Shown here: positions 50,271 through 61,118 of the stretch, in pieces
Layout of the letters: each line of letters starts with the position of its first letter
How positions within the stretch are numbered: position 1 is the stretch's first letter
From: Candidatus Microbacterium phytovorans
GTDB lineage: Bacteria > Actinomycetota > Actinomycetes > Actinomycetales > Microbacteriaceae
Length of the DNA stretch: 64,000 bases
Assembly (NCBI GenBank): GCA_029202445.1
Contig: CP119321.1
Coordinates: 2,968,577 to 3,032,576, forward strand
Direction of reading: 5' to 3'
Made by a program: the position numbers and the translations under genes
Notes under the pieces: model-generated
Told to the model about the DNA's origin: nothing
Seen by the model: the letters and a program-made list of their open reading frames with translations, nothing else
The model's database searches: none

Positions 50271-51625
50271 CCCAGCCTTTCTTTACGACCGAGCAGACCC
50301 TGTGGTCTCACGAGCAGGATGAGGATCAGCACGACGAGCGCGCCGGCGTACTTGAGGTCGGACGGGATCCAGAGCGTCGACGTCTCGACCACCACGCCGA
50401 CGATGAGCGCACCGAGGAGGGCGCCGAATGCGGTGCCCAGGCCGCCGAGGGTGATCGCCGCGAAGATCAGGAGCAGCATCTGCGTGCCCATGTCCCAGCG
50501 GACGCCCGGTCGGAAGTAGGCCCAGAGCACGCCCGACACGGCGGCGAGCGTCGCCGCCAGCACCCACACGATCCGGACGACGCGGTCCACGTCGATGCCG
50601 GAGGATGCCGCGAGCTGCGGGTTGTCCGAGATGGCCCGCGTGGCCTTGCCGATGCGGGTGCGCAGGAGGAAGAAGGCGACACCGAGGATCGCCGCGACGC
50701 TCACGCCCATGCTGACGAGGTCGATGTACGAGACCTGGATGGGGCCGATCTGGATGGGAGTCGGGCTCGCGCCGGGGAGCTGTGACGTGGAGCCTCCGAC
50801 GACGAACTGGAACGTATAGCGCAGCGCGAGCGACAGACCGATGCTGACGATCATGAGCTGCACGACGCCCAGGCCGCGGTGTCGCAGTCGCCGCCAGAGT
50901 CCCGCGTCGAGGATGAGCCCGAGCAACGCTCCCGCCGCGAGGGCCGCGACGATGGCGAGCCACAGCGGGAGGGCGAATGTCGTGGTGGCGATCATCGTCA
51001 CGAGGGCGCCCCACGTGACCATCTCACCGTGGGCGAAGTTCGACAGGCCCGTCGTGCCGTAGATGAGGGCGGCTCCCATGGCCGCCAGCGCGAGCAGCAG
51101 GCCGAAGTTGAGGCCGTTCACGACGCGGATGAGCAGCTGGTCCACGAACGACTGCGTCACCCGCTGACCCTCGCCCAGGAACAGGTTCACGATCTTCGTC
51201 TTCGTCAGGCCGAACTCGACCTCGAACGATCCCGTCGTCCCTGACACCGGCTGCAGGCCTTCGGTCAACAACGCCGGGTCGACGATGACTCCCTCCGGGA
51301 GCGTGTTCTCGTCGACGACGAGGGTGTACGTCTCCTTCGCGGGGACGTAGAGCCTCCAGCGGCCCTCGGCATCCGTGATCGTGGCCGCCTCGAACCCATT
51401 GCCGGAGATCGACATGGTGACGTCGGGCACGGGCTCGTCGTCGAACGTGATGACGCCGCCGAAGTAGAAGTCTGTCTCTTCTTGATCGGCACCCGGGGTA
51501 TCGGGCGCCGCTGCGTGTGCCGCACCCGGACTGCTGAGAATCAGCAGGACGGCCGCCAGCACGACGCCAAGAATGAGCGCACCCCACCTCATAGGTCGGA
51601 GTGCGGTGTTGGTCGTGGGACTCAA
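50267..51625 (-). CDS. livH: LivH permease fused to an N-terminal extracytoplasmic beta-sandwich domain
   Basis: 452 residues, against ~290 for LivH. Residues ~11-40 form a signal peptide (ending AAHAAAP). Residues ~50-125 look like a carboxypeptidase-regulatory/Cna-B type beta sandwich (GGVITFDDEPVPDVTMSISG, then TDAEGRWRLYVP). The permease begins near residue 150 and has TGLSNFAHGEMVTWGALV and the coupling loop RTRIGKATRAISDNPQLAASSGI. TTG start at 51625 is five bases after GGAGG. A -10-like TACGCT lies at 51694-51699 on this strand. Confidence 0.9.
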   Translation of the reverse strand: MSPTTNTALRPMRWGALILGVVLAAVLLILSSPGAAHAAAPDTPGADQEETDFYFGGVITFDDEPVPDVTMSISGNGFEAATITDAEGRWRLYVPAKETYTLVVDENTLPEGVIVDPALLTEGLQPVSGTTGSFEVEFGLTKTKIVNLFLGEGQRVTQSFVDQLLIRVVNGLNFGLLLALAAMGAALIYGTTGLSNFAHGEMVTWGALVTMIATTTFALPLWLAIVAALAAGALLGLILDAGLWRRLRHRGLGVVQLMIVSIGLSLALRYTFQFVVGGSTSQLPGASPTPIQIGPIQVSYIDLVSMGVSVAAILGVAFFLLRTRIGKATRAISDNPQLAASSGIDVDRVVRIVWVLAATLAAVSGVLWAYFRPGVRWDMGTQMLLLIFAAITLGGLGTAFGALLGALIVGVVVETSTLWIPSDLKYAGALVVLILILLVRPQGLLGRKERLG

Positions 51626-51700
51626 AGGTTCCTCCAGTCCAGCGCACCGGATCGGGTGATGCGGTCGCATCAGCATCGATGAACGACGGTACGAGCGTAA

Positions 51701-53301
<1,601 letters not shown>

Positions 53302-53302
<1 letters not shown>

Positions 53303-53317
53303 CCCGCCAGGGCGGGC
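53302..53317 (+). terminator. Terminator of guaB
   Basis: GCCCGCC and GGCGGGC around AG, starting in the stop codon, followed by GTTCCCG. Compact but strong. Confidence 0.6.
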
Positions 53318-53362
53318 GTTCCCGACGGGGACTCGCTTTCCCGACCGGGGGGCGCGACTCGA

Positions 53363-53388
53363 CTGGGCCGCATAACTGGGCCGCGTAA
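53363..53388. repeat. Two 13-bp tandem units at the left edge of hairpin repeat B
   Basis: CTGGGCCGCATAA (53363-53375) and CTGGGCCGCGTAA (53376-53388) differ at one base and abut the hairpin repeat, as do the 13-bp units at copy A. Confidence 0.75.
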
Positions 53389-53456
53389 CGGAGGAGATCT
53401 GCGTTGCGGAGGCCCGGGGCCCGCGCGTCGGTCCTCCGCTGTGCAGGTCTCCTCCG
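53389..53456. repeat. Hairpin repeat, copy B
   Basis: Arms 53389-53412 and 53433-53456 (24 nt each) match except for four positions; loop 20 nt. The left arm begins CGGAGGAGATCTGCG and ends GCGGAGG. It lies 64 bp beyond the stop of the DUF559 gene. Confidence 0.85.
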
Positions 53457-53520
53457 CTGTGCAGGACGCGGGGGTCTCTCGCAGCGCGGTGATGTCGACA
53501 CGGTCGTCGGAGCCGGACGG

Positions 53521-54372
53521 TCAGCGCGCGAGGTGGAGACCCTGGGCGACGGCGCCGGCGATCAGCTGCTGCACCGTGAGCCAGTCGTCCATCACCTGCG
53601 CATACGTGACGCGGATCACGTGGTACCCGTGCAGTAGCAGGCGTGCATCGTGCTCGATGTCGCTGCTGCGCTGGGCGCCGACGTGGTGACCGCCGTCGAT
53701 CTGCAGGACGAGTCGGTCGCCGATCAAGAGGTCGACGGGGCGGCCGAGAAGCCACGCCTGGGGTAGGAGCGGCAGCTTCAGCCACCGCAGGCGTGCGGGG
53801 ACGATCGTCTTGAGTCCCGAGTCGGCGAAGAGTCGAGCCTCGCGACACAGCCGCTGCGCCGGCGGGGGGAGCGGGAGGCGGGCCATCTCCTCGCGAGTCG
53901 TCTGTCGCTGGCGGAGTGCCGACTCCCACACCGCCAGCGCCTCCTCCCATGGCTGGCAGCGCGCGACCGCGACGAGCGTGTTCTCGATGCCGTCCTCGAG
54001 ACGATCGGGGTGGCGTGGCACGACGGGAGCGCTCCAGTGGACCGTGGCGTCGTGTGCGCAGACACGTCCGGCGTGCGACGGCGCGGCCACATGAGGTCGC
54101 ATGGCATCCGCCTGCCCGTGCACCCAGAGGCCGCGCCGTGCCGCTTGAGTGACGCACGTGAGGACGACGCCGGCGCGCGCCGCCGCGATCAGGAACGAGT
54201 CGGCAGAGGGCAGTGCCACCCACCCGCGTCGCACGCGGATGAGGTCGCCCGCCCGCTCGGCATCCCCGATCCGATGGCGCGAGTGACCGGCATCCTGTGC
54301 CGCAGTCGTGCGGCCGACGCCGCCACGGACGTCGATCCAGCGGAGGAGGGCCTCGCGCGCCGCGTTGGTCGT
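53521..54372 (-). pseudogene. DUF559 nuclease-like protein with AbiEi-type N-terminus; no canonical start codon
   Basis: The frame encodes a protein of the actinobacterial DUF559 type: C-terminal PD-(D/E)XK-like nuclease fold with RPVDLLIGDRLVLQIDGGHHVGA and HVIRVTYAQVMDD, and a middle WEEALAVWESALRQ segment. The first ATG/GTG/TTG in frame is a GTG at 54234 (237 residues), but matching N-terminal sequence continues upstream: LLRWIDVRGGVGRTTAAQDAG, a winged-helix antitoxin-like start, then RRGWVALPSAD. The natural start position is an ACG at 54370-54372 (giving 283 residues). Either the start codon has mutated, the start is non-canonical, or the protein is shortened. It lies between two copies of the hairpin repeat. 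Confidence 0.65.
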
Positions 54373-54499
54373 CGCTTCAGCGTGCGGCGTGCGGGGGCGT
54401 TGGTGGTTCGCGCGCGCAAGATCGGGGGAAACTGCGATGGGCTTCCGCGCGGGGGAGGAGGCGGCGCATCGTCCAGGGTGGGCGGTGGTTGCCGCCGTT

Positions 54500-54567
54500 C
54501 GGAGGAGATCCGCGCAGCGGAGGGCGCGGATGCCGGGGACCGCCCTCCGTTGTGAAGAACTCCTCCG
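54500..54567. repeat. Hairpin repeat, copy C
   Basis: Arms 54500-54523 and 54544-54567 pair over the outer CGGAGGAG and inner CGGAGG with a diverged middle; 20-nt loop containing GGATGCC. Right arm continues CTGTGC as in copy B. Confidence 0.8.
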
Positions 54568-54662
54568 CTGTGCGAACGCCGCGGCATCCGCACCTGCTGT
54601 CGGCGCACGCAGAACCTGCGAGCGGGACGGATGCCGTCGGCGGCGCCAGCGGGCCGCGCGGG

Positions 54663-54668
54663 TAGGCT
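54663..54668 (+). promoter_or_regulatory. -10 box for guaB3 (leaderless)
   Basis: TAGGCT, six bases, GTG at 54675. This geometry selects the GTG at 54675 over the ATG two codons later. Confidence 0.6.
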
Positions 54669-54674
54669 GGGGGT

Positions 54675-55799
54675 GTGAGCATGGAGATCGAGCTCGGCCG
54701 CGCCAAGCGCGCCCGCCGCGCGTATGCGTTCGACGACATCGCCGTGGTGCCCTCGCGCCGCACGCGCAATCCGGAGGACGTCTCGACGGCGTGGTCGATC
54801 GACGCGTTCGGGTTCGAGATCCCGGTGCTCGGCGCCCCGATGGACTCGGTCATGAGCCCGCAGACCGCGATCATGCTCGGACGCCTGGGCGGACTCGGTG
54901 TGCTCGACCTCGAGGGGCTGTGGACGCGGTACGACGAGCCCGAGCCGCTGCTGGCCGAGATCGCCTCGCTCCCGGCTGACGTCGCGACCCGTCGCATGCA
55001 GGAGCTGTACGCGGCGCCGATCAAGCCCGAGCTCATCCGCGCGCGACTGGCCGAGATCCGCGACGCCGGCGTCACGGTCGCCGGTGCGCTCACGCCGCAG
55101 CGCACGCAGGAGCTCTACGAGACTGTCGTGGCGGCCGGGGTCGATCTCTTCGTCATCCGCGGCACGACCGTCTCCGCCGAGCACGTGTCCAGCGACGCTG
55201 CTCCGCTGAACCTCAAGAAGTTCATCTACGACCTCGATGTCCCCGTCATCGTCGGCGGCGCATCCACGTACACGGCCGCACTGCACCTCATGCGCACGGG
55301 CGCTGCCGGTGTGCTCGTCGGCTTCGGCGGCGGGGCCGCCTCCACGACCCGCGCGACCCTCGGAGTCCACGCGCCGATGGCGACCGCTGTGGCCGACGTG
55401 GCCGGGGCGCGGCGCGACTACCTCGACGAGTCGGGCGGGCGCTACGTCCACGTCATCGCCGACGGCGGGGTGGGCACGTCGGGCGATATCGTCAAGGCGC
55501 TCGCGATGGGCGCGGATGCCGTCATGCTCGGCGTCGCGCTGGCTCGCGCGATCGACGCACCCGGCCGCGGGTTCCACTGGGGCCCGGAGGCGCATCACCC
55601 GAAGCTGCCGCGCGGCCGTCGGGTCGAGGTGGGTCAGGTCGCTCCCCTCGAAGAGATCCTGTACGGTCCGGCCCCGGTCGCCGACGGCACGGCGAACCTC
55701 ATCGGCGCGCTCCGCAAGTCGATGGCCACGACGGGCTACTCGGACCTCAAGGAGTTCCAGCGCGTCGAGGTGGTCGTCGCGCCGTACGCGTCGCACTGA
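54675..55799 (+). CDS. guaB3: GuaB3-family IMP dehydrogenase-related protein
   Basis: 374 residues. TIM-barrel paralogue of IMP dehydrogenase without CBS domains. AYAFDDIAVVPSRRTRNPEDV corresponds to the IMPDH start; GAPMDSVMSPQ and IADGGVGTSGDIVKALAMGADAVMLG to the phosphate-binding parts. The catalytic Cys loop of IMPDH is missing, replaced around residue 167 by FVIRGTTVSAEHVS. GuaB3 is typical of actinobacteria and cyanobacteria; an activity on guanine nucleotides has been proposed but is not shown by this sequence. One-base overlap with the SURF1 gene. Confidence 0.93.
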   Translation: MSMEIELGRAKRARRAYAFDDIAVVPSRRTRNPEDVSTAWSIDAFGFEIPVLGAPMDSVMSPQTAIMLGRLGGLGVLDLEGLWTRYDEPEPLLAEIASLPADVATRRMQELYAAPIKPELIRARLAEIRDAGVTVAGALTPQRTQELYETVVAAGVDLFVIRGTTVSAEHVSSDAAPLNLKKFIYDLDVPVIVGGASTYTAALHLMRTGAAGVLVGFGGGAASTTRATLGVHAPMATAVADVAGARRDYLDESGGRYVHVIADGGVGTSGDIVKALAMGADAVMLGVALARAIDAPGRGFHWGPEAHHPKLPRGRRVEVGQVAPLEEILYGPAPVADGTANLIGALRKSMATTGYSDLKEFQRVEVVVAPYASH

Positions 55800-56683
55800 T
55801 GAGCACCGGCACCGCGACGCTCGACGTCTTCCCGCCCACCCTGCGGGAAGTCATGCTGCGTCCCTGGTGGATCGGCATGCTCCTGTTCGCGCTCGCGGTG
55901 GCGGCCGTCTTCGCCTGGCTCGGGCAGTGGCAGCTCGGACGTGCCATCGACACCGACCCGCCCCCGCCGGGAGCCACCGAGACGGTGCGTCCGCTGGCCG
56001 ACGTCGTTGCCCCGGGGGAGTACCTCCCGGAGCCCCTCGTGGGTCAGCGGGTCGAACTCGACGGCGAGTGGGTCGCGGAGGACTTCCTCGTCGTCTCGTC
56101 GCGGTTCAACGGCGGCGACCAGGGGTACTGGGTGACCGGCCAGTTCCGCGTGTCCGACGCCGCGTCCGCGGTGACGGGACCGGCGGCGCTCGCCGTGGCG
56201 ATCGGGTGGACGGCGGACCGAGCTGACGCGGATGCCGCGGCATCCGCTCTCGTGGAATCCCTCTCTTCTCAGGACGGCCGCGAGGCGACACTGGTGGGAC
56301 GGCTGATCTCCGACGAGGGGCCGCGGGTTCCGGCGCCCGGCGCACCCCTGACGGAGATGACCACGATGTCGCCCGCCGCCCTGCTGGGTTGGTGGCACGA
56401 CACCGAGGGGCTTTCGGTGTATCGGCCCTACCTCGTGGCCGACTTCGACAGCACCGGGCTCCCCGAGGCGCGCGGCACGCTCGTCGCGATCGACTCGCCC
56501 GCGCCGACCGAGCTGTCGAGCGTCAACTGGCTCAATGTCTTCTACGCGGTGGAGTGGGCGGTGTTCGCCGGCTTCGCCTTCTACATGTGGTACCGGCTCG
56601 CCCGCGACGCGTGGGAGAAGGAGGTCGAGGCGCTCGAGGAGGCGGCCTTCGAACGCGCCGGGGGCGCTCCCCCCGCCGACTAG
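55799..56683 (+). CDS. SURF1-family cytochrome oxidase assembly protein
   Basis: 294 residues. Two membrane segments (residues ~22-42 and ~245-265) flank an extracytoplasmic domain, as in SURF1. WLGQWQLGRAI after the first segment and the GYWVTGQFRV, PAALAVAIGWT region are family landmarks; the second segment NVFYAVEWAVFAGFAFYMWYRL is also typical. Assists haem a insertion into cytochrome c oxidase. The stop codon TAG lies within the -10 of the next gene. Confidence 0.9.
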   Translation: MSTGTATLDVFPPTLREVMLRPWWIGMLLFALAVAAVFAWLGQWQLGRAIDTDPPPPGATETVRPLADVVAPGEYLPEPLVGQRVELDGEWVAEDFLVVSSRFNGGDQGYWVTGQFRVSDAASAVTGPAALAVAIGWTADRADADAAASALVESLSSQDGREATLVGRLISDEGPRVPAPGAPLTEMTTMSPAALLGWWHDTEGLSVYRPYLVADFDSTGLPEARGTLVAIDSPAPTELSSVNWLNVFYAVEWAVFAGFAFYMWYRLARDAWEKEVEALEEAAFERAGGAPPAD

Positions 56684-56686
56684 ACT
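56681..56686 (+). promoter_or_regulatory. -10 box for the DUF3817 gene, overlapping the SURF1 stop
   Basis: TAGACT, seven bases, ATG at 56694. The first three bases are the stop codon of the SURF1 gene. Confidence 0.5.
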
Positions 56687-56693
56687 GGGTGGC

Positions 56694-57238
56694 ATGCCGC
56701 AGCCCAAACTCGCCTCGTTTCCGGCGATCCGCGGGGCGCTGAAGTTCTACCAGATCGCCTCGATCATCACGGGTGTCGGTCTGCTGCTGCTCGTCACCGA
56801 GATGGTGCTGAAGTATTCGCCGCTCCACGTCGAACTCTTCGCCGGCGGCAGTGGCGGCTTCCTCTGGTTCGCCCCCGTCATCGTGGGCTACGACTGCCAG
56901 TGGTGGTCGCTGTTCGTTCCGGGCTCCACGACGTGCGAGATCACGTCGGCCGGCGACGGCCTCAACATCTCGCTGCTCATCCTCATCGCTCACGGCTGGT
57001 TCTACGTCGTGTACCTCTTCGCGTGCTTCCGCATCTGGAGCCTCATGCGCTGGGGCTTCCCGCGGTTCATCCTGCTGGCGCTCGGCGGCATCGTGCCGCT
57101 GCTGTCCTTCTTCATGGAGGCCCGCGTCGCCCGCGAGGTGCGCGGCTACCTCGCGCAGCGCGAGGCGGCGGAGGCCTCACCTGACGTCCCGCCCACCCCC
57201 GACGCCCCGTCCACCCAGATCCCCACGGAGAACATGCG

Positions 57239-57242
<4 letters not shown>
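56694..57242 (+). CDS. DUF3817 membrane protein
   Basis: 182 residues, about three or four membrane segments. [25 protein letters not shown] and [27 protein letters not shown] are the DUF3817 hallmarks; RFIL...[15 protein letters not shown] follows. The C-terminal ~30 residues are Pro/Glu-rich. Family members are commonly found next to guaA in actinobacteria, function unknown. The stop overlaps the guaA GTG start. Confidence 0.9.
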
Positions 57243-58822
<1,580 letters not shown>

Positions 58823-58829
58823 CGGCGCG

Positions 58830-60047
58830 TCAGCGCCTCGACGCCCACGGGTCGTAGTCGGCGAGCAGCTCCTCCTGCGGCGGCCGGTCTGCCTCCGGCA
58901 CGTGCTGGAGGTTGATCCGCACGCGGTACCAGAGCGAGCTCGACCCGCGCATGCCGTCGAGGAGCACGTCGGCCGGGTGCAGCGCGTCGGCGACGGACGG
59001 ATGCCGGTCGCGCCACTGTGCGAGCGCGGCCTCTGCCTCGGGCTTCGTGCGGGTGCGCGCGATCTCCACGAGGGGCATGACCGACTCCCGGCGTCCCGTG
59101 GCGCTGCGTCCGCGTGGCGGCTTCTCGGCGGGTCCGAGGCGTTCGGCGAGCTGCAGGAGTCCCTCCAGCGAGCCGGCGGCGTCATCGATGCCGGCGTGAG
59201 GGTCACCGCGCTCGGCATAGCGTGACGGGACGGTCGCGACCGTGAACTCCTCGGGGCGCCGGATGCGCACCTCGTCCCAGTCGAGCGGCGTCGAGACGCG
59301 CGCATCGGGGAGGGCCCGCACCGAGTAGGCGGAGGCGACGGTGCGATCCTTGGCGTTCTGGTTGAAGTCGACGAAGACGCTCTCGCCGCGCTCCTCCTTC
59401 CACCAGCGCGCCGTCGCGAGTCCGGGCGCGCGCTCTGCGACCTCTCGGGCGAGGCTCTCGGCCGCGAGCCTCACGTCGGGGTAGGTCCAGCCGGGTGCGA
59501 GACGCACGAGGATGTGCAGACCGCGCGAGCCGCTCGTCTTGGGCCACCCGACGAGGCCGTGGTCGGTGAGCACGTCTCGCGCGACGAAGGCCGTGTCGAC
59601 GATCTGGCCCCAGTCCACGCCCGGCATGGGGTCGAGGTCGATCCGCAGTTCGTCCGGGTGATCGAGGTCTTCCGCGCGGACGGGATGCGGGTTGAGGTCG
59701 AGGCATCCGAGTCCGATCACCCACGCGAGGCCCGCGGCATCCCGGATGACGGTCTCTTCCGCCGACGTGCCCGACGCATAGTGGAGCGTCGCGGTGTCGA
59801 TGAAGTCGGGCCTGCCGTCGGGCACGCGCTTCTGGAAGAACGGCTCCGCCGAGATGCCCTTCACGAACCGTTTGAGCACCATGGGCCGGCCGCCGGCGCC
59901 CCGCAGCGCCCCGTCGGCGACGGCGAGGTAGTACTCGACGAGATCGAGCTTGGTGATCCCCGCCTGCGGGAAGACGAGCTTGTCGGGGCTCGAGATGCGC
60001 ACCTCGTGCCCGGCGGCCTCGACGTGGGTCTCTGTGCGTGCTGCCAC
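58830..60047 (-). CDS. Stand-alone LigD-type polymerase (primase-polymerase) domain protein
   Basis: 405 residues. Archaeo-eukaryotic primase-type polymerase of non-homologous end joining: motif I ELRIDLDPMPG (Asp-x-Asp), motif II KTSGSRGLHILV, motif III SVFVDFNQNAKDRT. KLVFPQAGITKLDLVEYYLAVA near the N-terminus is the LigD-Pol start. No ligase or nuclease domain is attached and no ku gene is adjacent. The GTG at 60047 fits a leaderless -10; a GTG two codons earlier (60053) would touch that box. Confidence 0.92.
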   Translation of the reverse strand: MAARTETHVEAAGHEVRISSPDKLVFPQAGITKLDLVEYYLAVADGALRGAGGRPMVLKRFVKGISAEPFFQKRVPDGRPDFIDTATLHYASGTSAEETVIRDAAGLAWVIGLGCLDLNPHPVRAEDLDHPDELRIDLDPMPGVDWGQIVDTAFVARDVLTDHGLVGWPKTSGSRGLHILVRLAPGWTYPDVRLAAESLAREVAERAPGLATARWWKEERGESVFVDFNQNAKDRTVASAYSVRALPDARVSTPLDWDEVRIRRPEEFTVATVPSRYAERGDPHAGIDDAAGSLEGLLQLAERLGPAEKPPRGRSATGRRESVMPLVEIARTRTKPEAEAALAQWRDRHPSVADALHPADVLLDGMRGSSSLWYRVRINLQHVPEADRPPQEELLADYDPWASRR

Positions 60048-60053
60048 GGCCAC

Positions 60054-60059
60054 ACGCTA
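60054..60059 (-). promoter_or_regulatory. -10 box for the LigD-Pol gene (leaderless)
   Basis: Minus strand TAGCGT, six bases, GTG at 60047. Confidence 0.5.
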
Positions 60060-60137
60060 GCCCCGGCCGATGCCGTGTTGCCACTGCCTTGACACGCGGA
60101 CCGTCGCGGCGGCGTGTCGACGGACGAGCGGATACGA

Positions 60138-60170
60138 CGAAGGGCCGCCCGGATGCCGGACGGCCCTTCG
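60138..60170 (-). terminator. Terminator of the Bax-inhibitor-like gene
   Basis: CGAAGGGCCG (60138-60147) pairs with CGGCCCTTCG (60161-60170). Read on the minus strand the tail is TCGTATCC, the same GTCGT-like tail seen on the plus-strand terminators, which supports this orientation. Confidence 0.8.
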
Positions 60171-60185
60171 CCTATGCGACCCGCG

Positions 60186-61118
60186 TCAGTTGCTGCCGCG
60201 GACGATCGCGATGATGCGGAGGATCTCGATGTACAGCCAGACGACCGTGACCATGATGCCGAAGCCGCCGAGCCAGCCGAACTCGCGCGGAGCGCCGTTA
60301 CGGACGCCCTGCTGGATGAGGTCGAAGTCCTGCACGAGCGAGTACGACGCGAGGAGGACGACGAACACGCCGATGATGAGACCGATCGGGATGTCGATGC
60401 CCATGATGCTCAGCTCGGCGCTGTACAGGCCGAACATGCCCTGCGTGACACCGGTCCACATGAGGACGAGGTTGATGAGGCCGAAGGCGGCGTAGCCGAG
60501 CAGCGCGACGAGGAAGATCTTGTTGGCGCGGGCCGAGGCGCGCACCTTGCCGCTCGCGAAGAGGGCGAGGACGACGCCGACGACGGCGAACGTGGCGATC
60601 GCGGCCTGGATGACGATGCCGGGCCAGAGGAGCTCGAAGTACGCGGAGATACCGCCGACGAAGAGGCCCTCGAATGCGGCGTACGCGAAGATCAGCGCGG
60701 GGCGGATCTTCTTCCGCGACGTGAACGACACGACCATCGCGAGCACGAAGCCGCCGAGCATGCCGATGATCCAGGGGAGGATCGTCACCTGAGACTCGCT
60801 GACCACCTGCGTGGGGCTGAACGCGCCGCCGAGGGTCCACACCCAGCCGACCACGGCGGTGACGAGCAGGATGGCGAACAGGCCGAGGGTCTTGGCGACG
60901 GTGTCTTCGACGGTCATGCGACCGGTCTGCACCGAGCCGGCCGGCGGTGCGGCGAACGCGCCCTCGAGCTGGGCGTTGACGGCCGCGTCGGCCGCCTGGT
61001 GGGTCGCCGACGCGTACGCGGTCTGGGCGCCGGTCTGCTGCTGTGCGGACGGCGGAGTCAGGCCGGGGCGCTGCTCCTGGAAGGCCGGGTTGTTGAATGC
61101 GAAGTTGCCGGAGGCCAT
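60186..61118 (-). CDS. Bax inhibitor-1/YccA-family membrane protein
   Basis: 310 residues. The first ~85 are a Gln/Ala/Pro-rich cytosolic part (FAFNNPAFQEQRPGLTPPS); seven membrane segments follow, with SYSLVQDFDLIQQGVRNGAPREFGWLGGFGIMVTVVWLYIEILRII near the end containing the paired Asp of the family pH-sensing site. Bacterial members are calcium-leak or stress-related channels; the role here is unknown. ATG 61118 has GGAG and GAGAGA upstream. Confidence 0.9.
   Translation of the reverse strand: MASGNFAFNNPAFQEQRPGLTPPSAQQQTGAQTAYASATHQAADAAVNAQLEGAFAAPPAGSVQTGRMTVEDTVAKTLGLFAILLVTAVVGWVWTLGGAFSPTQVVSESQVTILPWIIGMLGGFVLAMVVSFTSRKKIRPALIFAYAAFEGLFVGGISAYFELLWPGIVIQAAIATFAVVGVVLALFASGKVRASARANKIFLVALLGYAAFGLINLVLMWTGVTQGMFGLYSAELSIMGIDIPIGLIIGVFVVLLASYSLVQDFDLIQQGVRNGAPREFGWLGGFGIMVTVVWLYIEILRIIAIVRGSN

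Larger units (their letters stand above)
54373..54674. other. Intergenic region between the DUF559 gene and guaB3
   Basis: 302 bp, divergent, containing hairpin repeat C (54500-54567) and the guaB3 -10 box. Nothing else recognised. Confidence 0.6.

Noticed and set aside
54189..55796. 535-codon minus-strand frame opposite guaB3
   Set aside because: Antisense shadow of guaB3; no recognised motif, Arg/Asp-rich.
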